DNA from: Curtobacterium flaccumfaciens
GTDB taxonomy: Bacteria > Actinomycetota > Actinomycetes > Actinomycetales > Microbacteriaceae
DNA length: 40,319 nucleotides
Direction of reading: 5' to 3'
NCBI RefSeq assembly: GCF_004361695.1
Contig: NZ_SNVW01000018.1
Coordinates: 1 to 40,319 of the forward strand
Each line of letters opens with the position of its first letter. The stretch's first letter is position 1. Of the stretch, positions 17,143 to 25,360 are shown one piece after another. Below the pieces are notes generated by a model that had not been told where the DNA came from, did no database searches, and saw nothing but the letters and a program-made list of their open reading frames with translations. Both the position numbers and the translations under genes were made by a program.

Positions 17143-20100
17143 GTGGCGGTGGACCTCGCTCCACGGGTGGCCGACCTGCGGATCGCCGGGCCGGTGGCGG
17201 CGACGTGGATCGCCGCAGCACTGCTCGTCGGTGCACCGGCGGCGGCGGGCTGGGTGCTGCTCGGCGGTGCGGTGCTCGGCTTCGTGTCCGTCGGGGTCGC
17301 GGCGGCGTCGCGTCGGCGGTGGCTGGGTGCCCTCGCTGGCCTGGTGGTGACTGCGGCGGCGCTCTGCTCGCTGCTCGCCGTGGCGGTGCTGGTCGGTGAC
17401 GAACGACGGAGCCCCGCTGTGCTCGACCACCCCGGGAACGTCGCCGTCGAGGTCGTGCTGTCCCGCGACCTCGCCCCGGGCGACCGCTCCGTCGTGGGGA
17501 CGCTCGAACGGGTCGACGACGTCAGTGGCCTGCGGGTCCCGGTGCGGGTGGTCCCGTCCCGTGACGACGACGCCGGGACGGAACGTCTCGCAGCGGGGAC
17601 CGTTCTGCGGTCGACGGCCGCGGTGGAACCCGATGCCCCGGGCGCCGCGACCGCGTCCGTGGTCTTCCTCCGCGGCTCCGCCTCGACACACGGTCCGAGC
17701 CGGATCCTCGCCGCCACCGACCGTGCGCGTCAGGCGTTCGTCACCGTCACCGAGCCCCTGCCCGAGCCCGGTGCGTCGCTCCTCCGGGGGCTCGCGATCG
17801 GGGACCGGAGCGGGCTCGACGCCGAGACCGAGTCCGCGATGGAGACCTCGGCACTGACCCACCTCACCGCCGTGTCCGGGGCGAACTGCGCCGTGGTCGT
17901 CGGGCTCGTCGTGGTGGTCGGCCGGGCCCTGGGGTTGCCCCGGTACGCGCGGGCGGCCGTCGCCGTGGTGCTCCTGCTGGCGTTCGTGGTGCTCGTCCGA
18001 CCCGACCCGTCGATCGTGCGGGCGACGGTGATGGCGATCGTCGTGCTCGTGGTCCACCTGACGGGTCGTCCCGTCCGCGGGGTCCCGCTCATCGGCCTCG
18101 CCGTGGCCGGGATGCTCGTCGTCGACCCCTGGTACGCGCGCTCGTTCGCCTTCGTCCTGTCGGTGCTCGCGACCAGCGGGATCGTGGTGCTCGGGCCGCC
18201 GCTCACGGAGCTCCTGGCACGCCGGATGTGGACTCCGGCGGCAGCGGCCCTGGCGGTCCCGATCGCCGCGCAGCTCGCGTGCTGGCCGGTGACGATCCCG
18301 CTGTCCGCGGCGTTCCCCACCTACGCGGTCCCGGCGAACCTGCTCACCGAACCCCTGGCGCCGATCGTCACCGTGGTGGGGCTCGGCGCGTGTCTGGTCG
18401 CAGCCGTGTGGCCGTGGGGCGGGTCGGTCCTCGCCGCGGTCGCCTGGGTGCCCGCCAGCGCCGTCGGGGCCATCGCACACGGTGCGGCGGCGCTGCCGCA
18501 CGCGTCGGCTCCGTGGCCGGCCGGCGTCGCGGGCGTGGTCGCTGCGGGCGCGGTGAGTGCGAGTCTCGCGGTCGCCGTGCTCGTGCCGCGACCGGTGCGC
18601 TTCCGGCTCCTCCTGTTCGCCGGCGTGGTCACGGTCATCGGGATGGCGGTGGTCGCCGTTCCCCGCATCGTGGTCCGATCGGGGTTGCCGGCGGACTGGT
18701 CGACTGCCGCGTGCGACGTGGGGCAGGGCGACGCGGTCCTCGTCCGCGGGGGAGACGACGGCACGGGCACGGGCACGGGGACGGGGACGGCCGGCGGGGG
18801 CGGGGTCGCCCTCGTCGACACCGGGGACGACCCGGACCGACTGGAGGCGTGTCTCGACCTCCTCGGCGTCGACCGGATCGACCTGCTCGTCCTGACCCAC
18901 TTCGACCGCGACCACGTCGGAGCGGTCGACTCCGTGGCACACCGGGTCCGGACCGTCCTCGTCGGCCCGGTCGGACGTCCCGCCGACGAGCGGGTGGTGC
19001 GGTCCCTGCAGCACGCCGGTGCCGACGTTCGGCGCGCGGACGACACGACGACCGGGACCCTCGGCGCGCTCCGCTGGCGGGTGCTCTGGCCCCGGACGGG
19101 CGACCGGACCGCCGGCAACGACACCAGCCTCGTGCTCCGCACCGAACCCGGCCCCGAGTGCCGGACGTGCGTGTCGGGGCTGTTCCTCGGCGACCTGGGG
19201 GAGACGGCGCAGCGACGGTTCCGTGGCACCGGCGTCGACCCGGTCGAGGTGGTGAAGGTCGCCCACCACGGTTCGGCCGACCAGGACCCGCTCGTGTACC
19301 GGCAGGCCGCGGCGGCGGTCGGACTGATCGGTGTCGGCGCCGACAACACCTACGGACACCCGACCCGGTCGGCGCTCTCGATGCTCCAGGACGCGGGGAC
19401 GGCGGCGTACCGGACCGACCTGCAGGGCACCGTCGTCGTCGGCCGTGACGGCCCGGACCGCTTGCGGGTGTGGACGGAGCGGTCGGGGTCGGCGGTCGCC
19501 CGTAGGATCGAGGCATGGCCGCCAAGAAGCCCGTCCGCGCCGCGGCGAAGATCGACCAGGTGCCGTGGTCGGGGATCCGACCGGCGCCCGTGGTCCTCGT
19601 CACGGGCCCCGAGACGTTCCTGGCCGAGCGCGCCAGCAGTGTCCTCCGCGACCTGCTCGTGGGAGAGGACCCGGCGCTCGAGGTGCACGACCTCGAAGCC
19701 GACCAGTACGCGCCCGGGCTCCTCGCGACGCTCGCGAGCCCGTCCCTCTTCGGCGAACCCCGGCTGGTCCGGGTCACCAACGTCGAGAAGTGCACCGACG
19801 CCTTCATCACCGAGACCATCTCGTACCTCGGCGCCCCGGCGGACGACGTCACGCTCGTGCTCCGGCACGGCGGCGGCGTGCGCGGCAAGAAGCTGCTCGA
19901 CACGATCCGCAGCGGCGTCGGCGGTGGGATCGAGGTGCAGTGCGACGAGCTCAAGCGCGAGACCGACCGGATCGACTTCGTGCAGGCCGAGTTCCGCGCC
20001 GCCCGACGCAAGATCGCACCCTCGGCCGTTCGGACGCTCGTCGCGGCCTTCGCCGACGACCTGGCAGAGCTCGCCGCGGCGTGCCGACAGCTCCTCGCCG

Positions 20101-20457
20101 ACGAGGCCCAGGAGATCACCGACAAGGTCGTCGACAAGTACTACGGCGGCCGCGTCGAGACGAACGCGTTCAAGGTCGCCGACATCGCCTTGGCCGGACG
20201 GTCGGCCCCGGCGATCGTCGAACTGCGGCACGCCCTGTCGACGGGCGAGGCGCCGGTGCCGATCGTCGCGGCGTTCGCGAGCAAGATCCGCACGATGGCC
20301 AAGGTCAGTGCCTTCCGCGGGCCGAGCGGGCAGGCTGCGTCGGCGCTCGGCATGGCGCCGTGGCAGGTGCAGCGGGCGCAGCGCGACGTGGCCTCGTGGA
20401 CCGAGGCCGGGCTCGCGAACGCGATCACCAGCATCGCCGAGGCGGACACCGCGGTGA
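17143..20457 (+). CDS. comEC: ComEC/Rec2 DNA-uptake channel; stop codon missing, frame continues across holA
   Basis: The conserved part (about residues 1-785, to about 19490) is a full ComEC. It has N-terminal hydrophobic helices, the competence domain with HLTAVSGAN at about 240-248, and a C-terminal metallo-beta-lactamase-like domain with THFDRDHVG (H586, D588, D590, H591), LFLGDLGE and VAHHGS. It conducts single-stranded DNA into the cell. The start is GTG at 17143, 4 nt after comEA. Normal homology ends near RVWTERSG, but the frame finds no stop there and stays open to 20457, through all of holA in another frame. The extra roughly 320 residues are Arg/Ser/Pro-rich shadow sequence, so I do not believe they are a functional domain. 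One extra base in the GGGG run near 19484 would bring in the TAG at 19503. Either this is an indel or the stop was truly lost. Confidence 0.85.
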   Translation: MAVDLAPRVADLRIAGPVAATWIAAALLVGAPAAAGWVLLGGAVLGFVSVGVAAASRRRWLGALAGLVVTAAALCSLLAVAVLVGDERRSPAVLDHPGNVAVEVVLSRDLAPGDRSVVGTLERVDDVSGLRVPVRVVPSRDDDAGTERLAAGTVLRSTAAVEPDAPGAATASVVFLRGSASTHGPSRILAATDRARQAFVTVTEPLPEPGASLLRGLAIGDRSGLDAETESAMETSALTHLTAVSGANCAVVVGLVVVVGRALGLPRYARAAVAVVLLLAFVVLVRPDPSIVRATVMAIVVLVVHLTGRPVRGVPLIGLAVAGMLVVDPWYARSFAFVLSVLATSGIVVLGPPLTELLARRMWTPAAAALAVPIAAQLACWPVTIPLSAAFPTYAVPANLLTEPLAPIVTVVGLGACLVAAVWPWGGSVLAAVAWVPASAVGAIAHGAAALPHASAPWPAGVAGVVAAGAVSASLAVAVLVPRPVRFRLLLFAGVVTVIGMAVVAVPRIVVRSGLPADWSTAACDVGQGDAVLVRGGDDGTGTGTGTGTAGGGGVALVDTGDDPDRLEACLDLLGVDRIDLLVLTHFDRDHVGAVDSVAHRVRTVLVGPVGRPADERVVRSLQHAGADVRRADDTTTGTLGALRWRVLWPRTGDRTAGNDTSLVLRTEPGPECRTCVSGLFLGDLGETAQRRFRGTGVDPVEVVKVAHHGSADQDPLVYRQAAAAVGLIGVGADNTYGHPTRSALSMLQDAGTAAYRTDLQGTVVVGRDGPDRLRVWTERSGSAVARRIEAWPPRSPSAPRRRSTRCRGRGSDRRPWSSSRAPRRSWPSAPAVSSATCSWERTRRSRCTTSKPTSTRPGSSRRSRARPSSANPGWSGSPTSRSAPTPSSPRPSRTSAPRRTTSRSCSGTAAACAARSCSTRSAAASAVGSRCSATSSSARPTGSTSCRPSSAPPDARSHPRPFGRSSRPSPTTWQSSPRRADSSSPTRPRRSPTRSSTSTTAAASRRTRSRSPTSPWPDGRPRRSSNCGTPCRRARRRCRSSRRSRARSARWPRSVPSAGRAGRLRRRSAWRRGRCSGRSATWPRGPRPGSRTRSPASPRRTPR
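19503..19508 (+). promoter_or_regulatory. candidate leaderless -10 element of holA
   Basis: TAGGAT is followed by 6 nt and then the ATG of holA at 19515. There is no ribosome-binding site. The TAG inside this hexamer is also the stop codon that comEC would use if its frame were shifted by one base. Confidence 0.55.
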
Positions 20458-20534
20458 AGGGCGGTTCGCGGGACGCCCACTACGCGCTCGAGGTCATGGT
20501 GCGCACGATCGCCCGCCGCGGCGAGCCCCGCTGA
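19515..20534 (+). CDS. holA: DNA polymerase III subunit delta
   Basis: The 339-residue protein matches HolA, the clamp-loader subunit that opens the beta sliding clamp. The N-terminal AAA+-like domain contains VVLVTGPETFLAERASSVLRDLL (about 26-48). The middle and C-terminal parts have KLLDTIRSG, ADDLAELAAACRQLLAD and AFASKIRTMAKV, typical of the delta subunit. comEC-holA order is conserved in many bacteria. The ATG at 19515 directly begins a Lys/Ala-rich leader (MAAKKPVRAAAK), and a TAGGAT -10-like hexamer 6 nt before it suggests a separate leaderless transcript in addition to readthrough from comEA-comEC. Confidence 0.95.
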   Translation: MAAKKPVRAAAKIDQVPWSGIRPAPVVLVTGPETFLAERASSVLRDLLVGEDPALEVHDLEADQYAPGLLATLASPSLFGEPRLVRVTNVEKCTDAFITETISYLGAPADDVTLVLRHGGGVRGKKLLDTIRSGVGGGIEVQCDELKRETDRIDFVQAEFRAARRKIAPSAVRTLVAAFADDLAELAAACRQLLADEAQEITDKVVDKYYGGRVETNAFKVADIALAGRSAPAIVELRHALSTGEAPVPIVAAFASKIRTMAKVSAFRGPSGQAASALGMAPWQVQRAQRDVASWTEAGLANAITSIAEADTAVKGGSRDAHYALEVMVRTIARRGEPR

Positions 20535-20605
20535 CCCGTCCCCGCTGACCTGTCCCCGCCGGTCCCTGCGGCGACGCGGGCCCGAGCGCCGACGCGGGCG
20601 TCCCC

Positions 20606-20849
20606 GAGGTGGCACGACGTGCCACTCAGGTTCGCCGAGGTCGCACTTCGTGCCGCCCGCGCCGTCCGACAGCGGTAGATAAGGCGACCTCGGCGCGCGC
20701 AGCATGAGTGAGCGCGCCGTCCTCGCCGGAGGTCGCACCGCGGAAGGCCGCGGCCCGGAGGTGGCACGACGCGCCGCTCAGGTTCGCCGAGGTCGCACTT
20801 CGTGCCGCCCGCGCCGTCCGACAGCGGCAGAAAGTGCGACCTCGGCGCC
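20606..20849. repeat. duplicated 70-bp hairpin repeat element
   Basis: Positions 20606-20675 and 20758-20827 match at 68 of 70 bases, and weaker similarity continues for about 20 bp beyond each. Each unit holds a small dyad (GTGGCACGACGTGCCAC at 20609-20625 in copy 1, eroded in copy 2) and a wider inverted repeat. In copy 2 the wider repeat has perfect 16-nt arms (CGCCGAGGTCGCACTT at 20785-20800 and its complement at 20832-20847). In copy 1 the arms are 12 nt (20633-20644, 20684-20695). The structure resembles REP/BIME or MITE-like elements. Confidence 0.75.
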
Positions 20850-20877
20850 TCGAGTCGTGCAGCCCCACACGACGACG

Positions 20878-20907
20878 AAGGCCCCACACCGAACGGTGCG
20901 GGGCCTT
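20878..20907 (-). terminator. rpsT terminator hairpin
   Basis: Thirteen-nt arms (20878-20890 and 20895-20907) around a GAAC loop pair at all but one position, and the exception is a G-U pair in minus-strand RNA. It lies 18 bp past the rpsT stop codon. Confidence 0.75.
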
Positions 20908-20925
20908 CGTACAGCACTCAGGAGA

Positions 20926-21186
20926 TCAGAGCGCGGAGACCTTCTTCGCGATGGCCGACTTGCGGTTCGCGGCCTGGTTCTTGTGGATGACGCCCTTGCT
21001 CACGGCCTTGTCGAGCTTCTTCGAGGCGAGGTTCAGGGCCACGAGGGCCTTGTCCTTGTCGCCGGCGACGACGGCCTCGTTGGTGTGACGGATGACCGTC
21101 TTGAGCTCGGACCGGTACGCCTTGTTGCGCTCCTGGGCCTTGAGGTTGGTCTTGATTCGCTTCATCTGCGACTTGATGTTCGCCAT
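20926..21186 (-). CDS. rpsT: 30S ribosomal protein S20
   Basis: The 86-residue basic protein starts [20 protein letters not shown] and carries [10 protein letters not shown] and [20 protein letters not shown], the full S20 family pattern. It binds 16S rRNA early in 30S assembly. A clear AAGGAGC ribosome-binding site precedes the ATG at 21186. The candidate promoter at 21297-21325 implies a leader of about 100 nt, long enough for the autogenous control known for S20 in E. coli, though I see no specific element. It is divergent from the aminotransferase gene and convergent with holA. Confidence 0.98.
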   Translation of the reverse strand: MANIKSQMKRIKTNLKAQERNKAYRSELKTVIRHTNEAVVAGDKDKALVALNLASKKLDKAVSKGVIHKNQAANRKSAIAKKVSAL

Positions 21187-21296
21187 GTGTGTTGCTCCTT
21201 CTCGTCTCTACGGGTGGTCGCGACCGCTGGGTAGAGGGGCCCTTGGTCGCATCGCGTTCCACCCGTGGGCGGGGAACGCGGAAGTCCAGCAAGCCA

Positions 21297-21325
21297 CGTT
21301 ACCAGCCCGAGGCCCGTCAGCCAAA
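21297..21325 (-). promoter_or_regulatory. rpsT promoter
   Basis: On the minus strand TTGGCT (21320-21325), a 17-bp spacer and TAACGT (21297-21302) form a good sigma-70-type promoter. Transcription would start near 21290, about 100 nt before the rpsT start codon. Confidence 0.6.
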
Positions 21326-21364
21326 GCACCGCCGCGCCGAAACCACGCCGCAACACGCGTTCGC

Positions 21365-21370
21365 TACCGT
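21365..21370 (+). promoter_or_regulatory. candidate leaderless -10 element of the aminotransferase gene
   Basis: TACCGT is followed by 7 nt and then ATG at 21378. No ribosome-binding site is present. Confidence 0.5.
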
Positions 21371-21377
21371 GACGAGC

Positions 21378-22577
21378 ATGCCATCCCTCGCACCGCGGAT
21401 CGAGACCGTGCCCGCCTCCGGCATCCGACGGGTCTTCGAGCAGGCGGCACTGCTCCGCGAGACGGCCGCGAACGGCAGCAGCAGCCCCGACAGCAGCAGC
21501 GCCGACGTCGCCATGCTCGTCATCGGCGAACCCGACGTCCCCGTCGCCCCGCACATCGCCGAGGCCGCCCGCCGAGCCTGGTCCGAGGACCGCACCGACT
21601 ACACCCCGAACGGCGGCATCGCCCCACTGCGGGAGGCGATCCGCGAGAAGCTCCGCCGCGAGAACCGCATGGAGGTCGACGTCGAGCAGGTCTGGCTCAC
21701 GATCGGTGCGACGCAGGCCCTGTTCCAGGCGATGACCCTCGTGCTGTCCCCGGGCGACGAGGTCCTCGTGCCGGATCCCGGCTACACGACCTTCACGATG
21801 AACGCGCACATCCTCGGCGCCACCCCGGTGCCGTACCGGCTCGAACCGCAGCACGGGTTCGAGCCTGACCTCGAGGCGCTCGAGGCGAGCGTCACCGAGC
21901 GGACCCGGGCACTCGTGGTGAACTCCCCGTCGAACCCGCTCGGCTCCGTGTTCGGCGAGCAGACCCTGCGTGCCCTGCTCGCCTTCGCGAAGCGCCACGA
22001 CCTGTGGGTGATCAGCGACGAGGTCTACGAGTACTTCACCTACGGCACCCGGCACGTCAGCCTCGCGAGCCTCGACGAGGACGACCGGGTGTTCATCGCG
22101 TTCTCGCTGAGCAAGACGTACGCCATGACCGGGGTGCGGGTCGGGTACCTGGTGACGCCGAAGGGCCTCGGCACGACGATGCGGACCACGCAGGAGGCGA
22201 TGATCAGCTGCGTCGCCGAGCCGGACCAGTGGGCGGCCCTCGCGGCGATCGTGGGGGACCACTCGGCGGTGCAGGACGCCCGGGAGCACTACCGCGCGAA
22301 CCTCGGCATCGCGAAGGAGGTGCTCGACGCCGCCGGCATCCGCTACCTCGATCCGCGTGGCGCCTTCTACCTCTGGATCGACGTCTCCCACGCGTCGCAG
22401 GGCGACGTCGCCGAGTGGGCGCTCGCCTTCCTGCAGCGCGAGCGGGTCGCGGTGGCGCCGGGGAGCGCCTTCGGCCGCTCCGGCGAGGGGTGGATCCGGG
22501 TGTGTCTCGCGGCGACCCCGGCGGACCTCCGGCGCGGCCTCGGCGCGTTGCCGGCCCCGGCGCACGCCGTCGTCTGA
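21378..22577 (+). CDS. pyridoxal-phosphate-dependent class I/II aminotransferase
   Basis: The 399-residue protein has the fold-type I aminotransferase pattern. TIGATQALFQAM (about 108-119) forms the phosphate-binding turn and NSPSNPLGS (182-190) the conserved Asn. SDEVYEYF (213-220) holds the Asp and Tyr that contact the cofactor. SLSKTYAMTGVRVGY has the Schiff-base lysine at K246, and GWIRVCLA holds the C-terminal substrate-binding arginine. It transfers amino groups between an amino acid and a 2-oxo acid; aspartate-type or other substrates cannot be distinguished. A low-complexity Ser run (34-41) sits in a surface loop. The gene appears monocistronic, with a TACCGT hexamer 7 nt before the ATG and a repeat-rich spacer after it. 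Confidence 0.9.
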   Translation: MPSLAPRIETVPASGIRRVFEQAALLRETAANGSSSPDSSSADVAMLVIGEPDVPVAPHIAEAARRAWSEDRTDYTPNGGIAPLREAIREKLRRENRMEVDVEQVWLTIGATQALFQAMTLVLSPGDEVLVPDPGYTTFTMNAHILGATPVPYRLEPQHGFEPDLEALEASVTERTRALVVNSPSNPLGSVFGEQTLRALLAFAKRHDLWVISDEVYEYFTYGTRHVSLASLDEDDRVFIAFSLSKTYAMTGVRVGYLVTPKGLGTTMRTTQEAMISCVAEPDQWAALAAIVGDHSAVQDAREHYRANLGIAKEVLDAAGIRYLDPRGAFYLWIDVSHASQGDVAEWALAFLQRERVAVAPGSAFGRSGEGWIRVCLAATPADLRRGLGALPAPAHAVV

Positions 22578-22598
22578 GCAGACGGTCGCGTCGCCCCC

Positions 22599-22680
22599 GG
22601 CCTGGAGGCGCGGTGCAGCCCCGCCCCGCCCTCGCACCGTGCGAGGGCGGTCGCGTCGGCACCCCTCGCACCGTGCGAGG
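22599..22680. repeat. repeat-rich spacer: motif copy 4 and paired 17-bp hairpins
   Basis: CTGGAGGCGCGGT (22602-22614) is a 12/13 copy of the recurring motif. It is followed by two identical 17-mers, CCTCGCACCGTGCGAGG, at 22630-22646 and 22664-22680, 34 bp apart. Each is a hairpin with a 7-bp stem, and the first extends to 9 bp. They lie between the aminotransferase stop and lepA and may terminate transcription. Confidence 0.65.
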
Positions 22681-22745
22681 TGGTGCGCGCGACCGCCGCC
22701 CAACCGTGGGAGAATCGTCCGACCGTCCGACCCACCTGAGGAACC

Positions 22746-24593
22746 GTGAGCCCACAAGCAGCCATCCCGCTCGAGCCCGCCGCGACTCCGGCCGAAGCGA
22801 TCCGCAACTTCTGCATCATCGCGCACATCGACCACGGCAAGTCGACGCTGGCCGATCGCATGCTGCAGATCACCGGCATCGTCGAGGACCGCGCGATGCG
22901 TGCGCAGTACCTCGACCGCATGGACATCGAGCGCGAGCGCGGCATCACGATCAAGTCGCAGGCGGTCCGGATGCCGTGGGAGCTCGACGGCCAGACCTTC
23001 GCGCTCAACATGATCGACACGCCCGGTCACGTCGACTTCTCGTACGAGGTCTCGCGGTCGCTTGCCGCGTGCGAGGGCGCGATCCTCCTGGTCGACGCCG
23101 CGCAGGGCATCGAGGCCCAGACGCTGGCGAACCTCTACTTGGCGCTCGAGAACGACCTCGAGATCATCCCGGTGCTCAACAAGATCGACCTGCCGGCAGC
23201 GGAGCCGGACAAGTACGCGGCCGAGCTCGCGCAGCTCATCGGCGGCAAGCCGGAGGACGTCCTCCGCGTGTCGGGCAAGACGGGCGTCGGCGTGGCCGAG
23301 CTCCTCGACCGCGTGGTCCGCACCGTGCCGAACCCGGTCGGCGACGTCGACGCGTCGCCCCGCGCGATGATCTTCGACTCGGTCTACGACAGCTACCGCG
23401 GCGTGGTGACGTACGTGCGCATGATCGACGGCACGATCCACCCGCGCGAGAAGGTCCAGATGATGTCGACCAAGTCGACGCACGAGATCCTCGAGATCGG
23501 TGTGTCGTCGCCGGAGCCGAAGCCCACGAAGGGGCTCTCGGTCGGCGAGGTCGGCTACCTGATCACCGGCGTGAAGGACGTCCGTCAGTCGAAGGTCGGC
23601 GACACCGTCACGACGGCGCAGAAGCCCGCGACCGAAGCCCTGCCCGGCTACACGGACCCGAAGCCGATGGTGTTCTCGGGCCTGTACCCGATCGACGGCT
23701 CCGACTACCCGGACCTCCGCGAAGCGCTCGACAAGCTCAAGCTGTCCGACGCCGCGCTGGTCTACGAGCCGGAGACCTCCGTCGCGCTCGGCTTCGGCTT
23801 CCGCTGCGGCTTCCTCGGCCTGCTCCACCTCGAGATCATCACCGAGCGCCTCAGCCGCGAGTTCGGCCTCGACCTCATCACCACCGCCCCGAGCGTGATC
23901 TACGAGGTCACGAACGAGGACAACACGGTGACCGAGGTCACGAACCCGTCCGAGTTCCCCGGCGGCCGCATCGTCGAGGTCCGCGAGCCGATGGTGCGCG
24001 CGGCGATCCTCGCCCCGAAGGACTACGTCGGCGCGATCATGGAGCTCTGCCAGTCGCGCCGCGGATCGCTCCTCGGCATGGAGTACCTCGGCGAGGACCG
24101 CGTCGAGATCCGCTACGAGATGCCCCTCGGCGAGATCGTCTTCGACTTCTTCGACCAGCTGAAGAGCAAGACCCAGGGCTACGCGTCGCTCGACTACGAG
24201 CCGACCGGCGACCAGGCGGCGGACCTCGTCAAGGTCGACATCCTGCTGCAGGGCGAGCAGGTCGACGCGTTCAGCGCGATCGTGCACCGCGACAAGGCGT
24301 ACGCGTACGGCACCCTCATGACCGAGCGCCTCCGCAAGCTCATCCCGCGGCAGCAGTTCGAGGTGCCGATCCAGGCCGCCATCGGCGCCCGCATCATCGC
24401 CCGCGAGAGCATCCGGGCGATGCGCAAGGACGTCCTCGCGAAGTGCTACGGCGGTGACATCACCCGCAAGCGCAAGCTCCTCGAGAAGCAGAAGGAGGGC
24501 AAGAAGCGCATGAAGATGGTGGGTCGCGTCGAGGTCCCGCAGGAAGCCTTCATCGCCGCGCTGTCCGGTGACGTCGAAGAGAAGAAGAAGTAG
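22746..24593 (+). CDS. lepA: elongation factor 4 (LepA), ribosomal back-translocase GTPase
   Basis: The 615-residue translational GTPase has P-loop AHIDHGKST (about 28-36), RGITIKSQ (switch I), [12 protein letters not shown] (switch II) and NKIDLP. The LepA-specific C-terminal domain ends [19 protein letters not shown]. LepA binds ribosomes and affects translocation or initiation under stress; its deletion is usually mild. The GTG at 22746 follows a TGAGGA ribosome-binding site, unlike the many leaderless starts nearby, so this gene has a real leader. Synteny of holA, rpsT, lepA and hemW is typical of many bacteria and supports the calls. Confidence 0.97.
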   Translation: MSPQAAIPLEPAATPAEAIRNFCIIAHIDHGKSTLADRMLQITGIVEDRAMRAQYLDRMDIERERGITIKSQAVRMPWELDGQTFALNMIDTPGHVDFSYEVSRSLAACEGAILLVDAAQGIEAQTLANLYLALENDLEIIPVLNKIDLPAAEPDKYAAELAQLIGGKPEDVLRVSGKTGVGVAELLDRVVRTVPNPVGDVDASPRAMIFDSVYDSYRGVVTYVRMIDGTIHPREKVQMMSTKSTHEILEIGVSSPEPKPTKGLSVGEVGYLITGVKDVRQSKVGDTVTTAQKPATEALPGYTDPKPMVFSGLYPIDGSDYPDLREALDKLKLSDAALVYEPETSVALGFGFRCGFLGLLHLEIITERLSREFGLDLITTAPSVIYEVTNEDNTVTEVTNPSEFPGGRIVEVREPMVRAAILAPKDYVGAIMELCQSRRGSLLGMEYLGEDRVEIRYEMPLGEIVFDFFDQLKSKTQGYASLDYEPTGDQAADLVKVDILLQGEQVDAFSAIVHRDKAYAYGTLMTERLRKLIPRQQFEVPIQAAIGARIIARESIRAMRKDVLAKCYGGDITRKRKLLEKQKEGKKRMKMVGRVEVPQEAFIAALSGDVEEKKK

Positions 24594-24659
24594 CTCGCCG
24601 CTGACGGGGATGTGTCTGCGAACGCGACAGCGTTCCTCCTGACGGCCTCGTCCGCGCCC

Positions 24660-24708
24660 CGAAAGCGACAGTTCACCGCCAGAACACCGCGGCGAACTGT
24701 CGCTTTCG
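24660..24708. terminator. convergent hairpin between lepA and a membrane-protein gene
   Basis: Perfect 15-nt arms, CGAAAGCGACAGTTC (24660-24674) and its complement (24694-24708), flank a 19-nt loop containing a further short CCGC/GCGG pairing. The site lies between two converging genes and could end transcription from both sides. A smaller hairpin (GAACGC-GACA-GCGTTC) is at about 24620-24635. Confidence 0.65.
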
Positions 24709-24732
24709 CGAAGCGCGGGCGGCCGGGGCGCG

Positions 24733-25218
24733 TCAGGACGTGCGAGCGGCGCGGGTCCGGTAGGCGGCCAGGGCGAGGGCCGGGAGGCTCGCAGCGGCCA
24801 GTCCCGCCAGTGCGGTCCGCAGGATGACCAGCCCGGCGGCCGCGTCGTAGTCCGGCTGCTCCGTCGCGGCGAACCCCGCGACCACGGCGCCGATCACCAT
24901 CGCCAGCGTGGCGATCCCGAGCACCGTGGGCAGCCGTCGTGCGCTGTGCCGACGCACCGCGAGCACGAGGGTCGCTCCGAAGAGGAGCACGCCCGCTCCC
25001 GCACTGCACGCGCCGAACGCGGCGATGGCGTTCGCGGTCTCGAACACGTCCCAGTCGCCCGGAGGGGCGGAGACGTACCGGGCGGGGCTCCCGAGGCCGG
25101 CCGTGGCCCACTCGACCGCGGCACGTGCGCTCGCGGCGAGCCCGAACGCCGCGAGCGTCAGCACGGCGAACGCGGCCGTCGTGCGGTCGATGGACCGGGC
25201 GGGGGTGGAGCGGGGCAC
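24733..25218 (-). CDS. small hypothetical membrane protein
   Basis: I do not recognise a family. The 161-residue protein has four hydrophobic stretches: about residues 15-35, 62-88, 98-118 and 128-152. It resembles small four-helix membrane proteins common in Microbacteriaceae. The loop after helix 1 contains RYVSAPPGDWDVFET. The GTG at 25218 was chosen because TATCGT lies 6 nt upstream on the minus strand, matching the leaderless pattern seen at other starts; the open frame extends further but has no supported start. It is divergent from the DUF1990 gene. No function should be inferred. Confidence 0.65.
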   Translation of the reverse strand: MPRSTPARSIDRTTAAFAVLTLAAFGLAASARAAVEWATAGLGSPARYVSAPPGDWDVFETANAIAAFGACSAGAGVLLFGATLVLAVRRHSARRLPTVLGIATLAMVIGAVVAGFAATEQPDYDAAAGLVILRTALAGLAAASLPALALAAYRTRAARTS

Positions 25219-25224
25219 GGACCA

Positions 25225-25230
25225 ACGATA
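25225..25230 (-). promoter_or_regulatory. candidate leaderless -10 element of the small membrane protein gene
   Basis: On the minus strand TATCGT, then 6 nt (TGGTCC), then GTG at 25218. It supports this start over upstream alternatives. Confidence 0.5.
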
Positions 25231-25254
25231 GGGGCGTGGCGGGCGGGTGTCGGG

Positions 25255-25271
25255 CCTCCAGTTCGGGGCGC
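25255..25271 (-). repeat. inverted copy of the TetR-downstream hairpin segment
   Basis: The reverse complement of these 17 bases matches 4181-4197 (core CCGAACTGGAGG) at 16 of 17 positions. It is related to the recurring CTGGAGG motif family and lies in the divergent spacer before the DUF1990 gene. Confidence 0.5.
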
Positions 25272-25347
25272 GCGGAAAGCGGACGGCGCACTGCGCACCT
25301 GACCCTCCGGCGACCGCGCCGGTTCGTCCCGCGGCGAACCGCCCCGG

Positions 25348-25353
25348 TACGAT
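25348..25353 (+). promoter_or_regulatory. candidate leaderless -10 element of the DUF1990 gene
   Basis: TACGAT is followed by 7 nt and then ATG at 25361. No ribosome-binding site is present. Confidence 0.5.
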
Positions 25354-25360
25354 TGGGCGC

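Larger units (their letters stand above)
20535..20925. other. 391-bp gene-free convergent spacer between holA and rpsT
   Basis: The stretch holds a duplicated 70-bp element (20606-20675 and 20758-20827) with its hairpins and the rpsT terminator (20878-20907). Short open frames on both strands here read only repeat sequence and have no ribosome-binding sites, so I see no gene. Confidence 0.7.

Noticed and set aside
20480..20917. Small minus-strand open frames containing a repeated RTARAARSATSANLSG peptide
   Set aside because: The peptide repetition only reflects the duplicated 70-bp DNA element; there is no ribosome-binding site or start context, and it lies between two converging genes.
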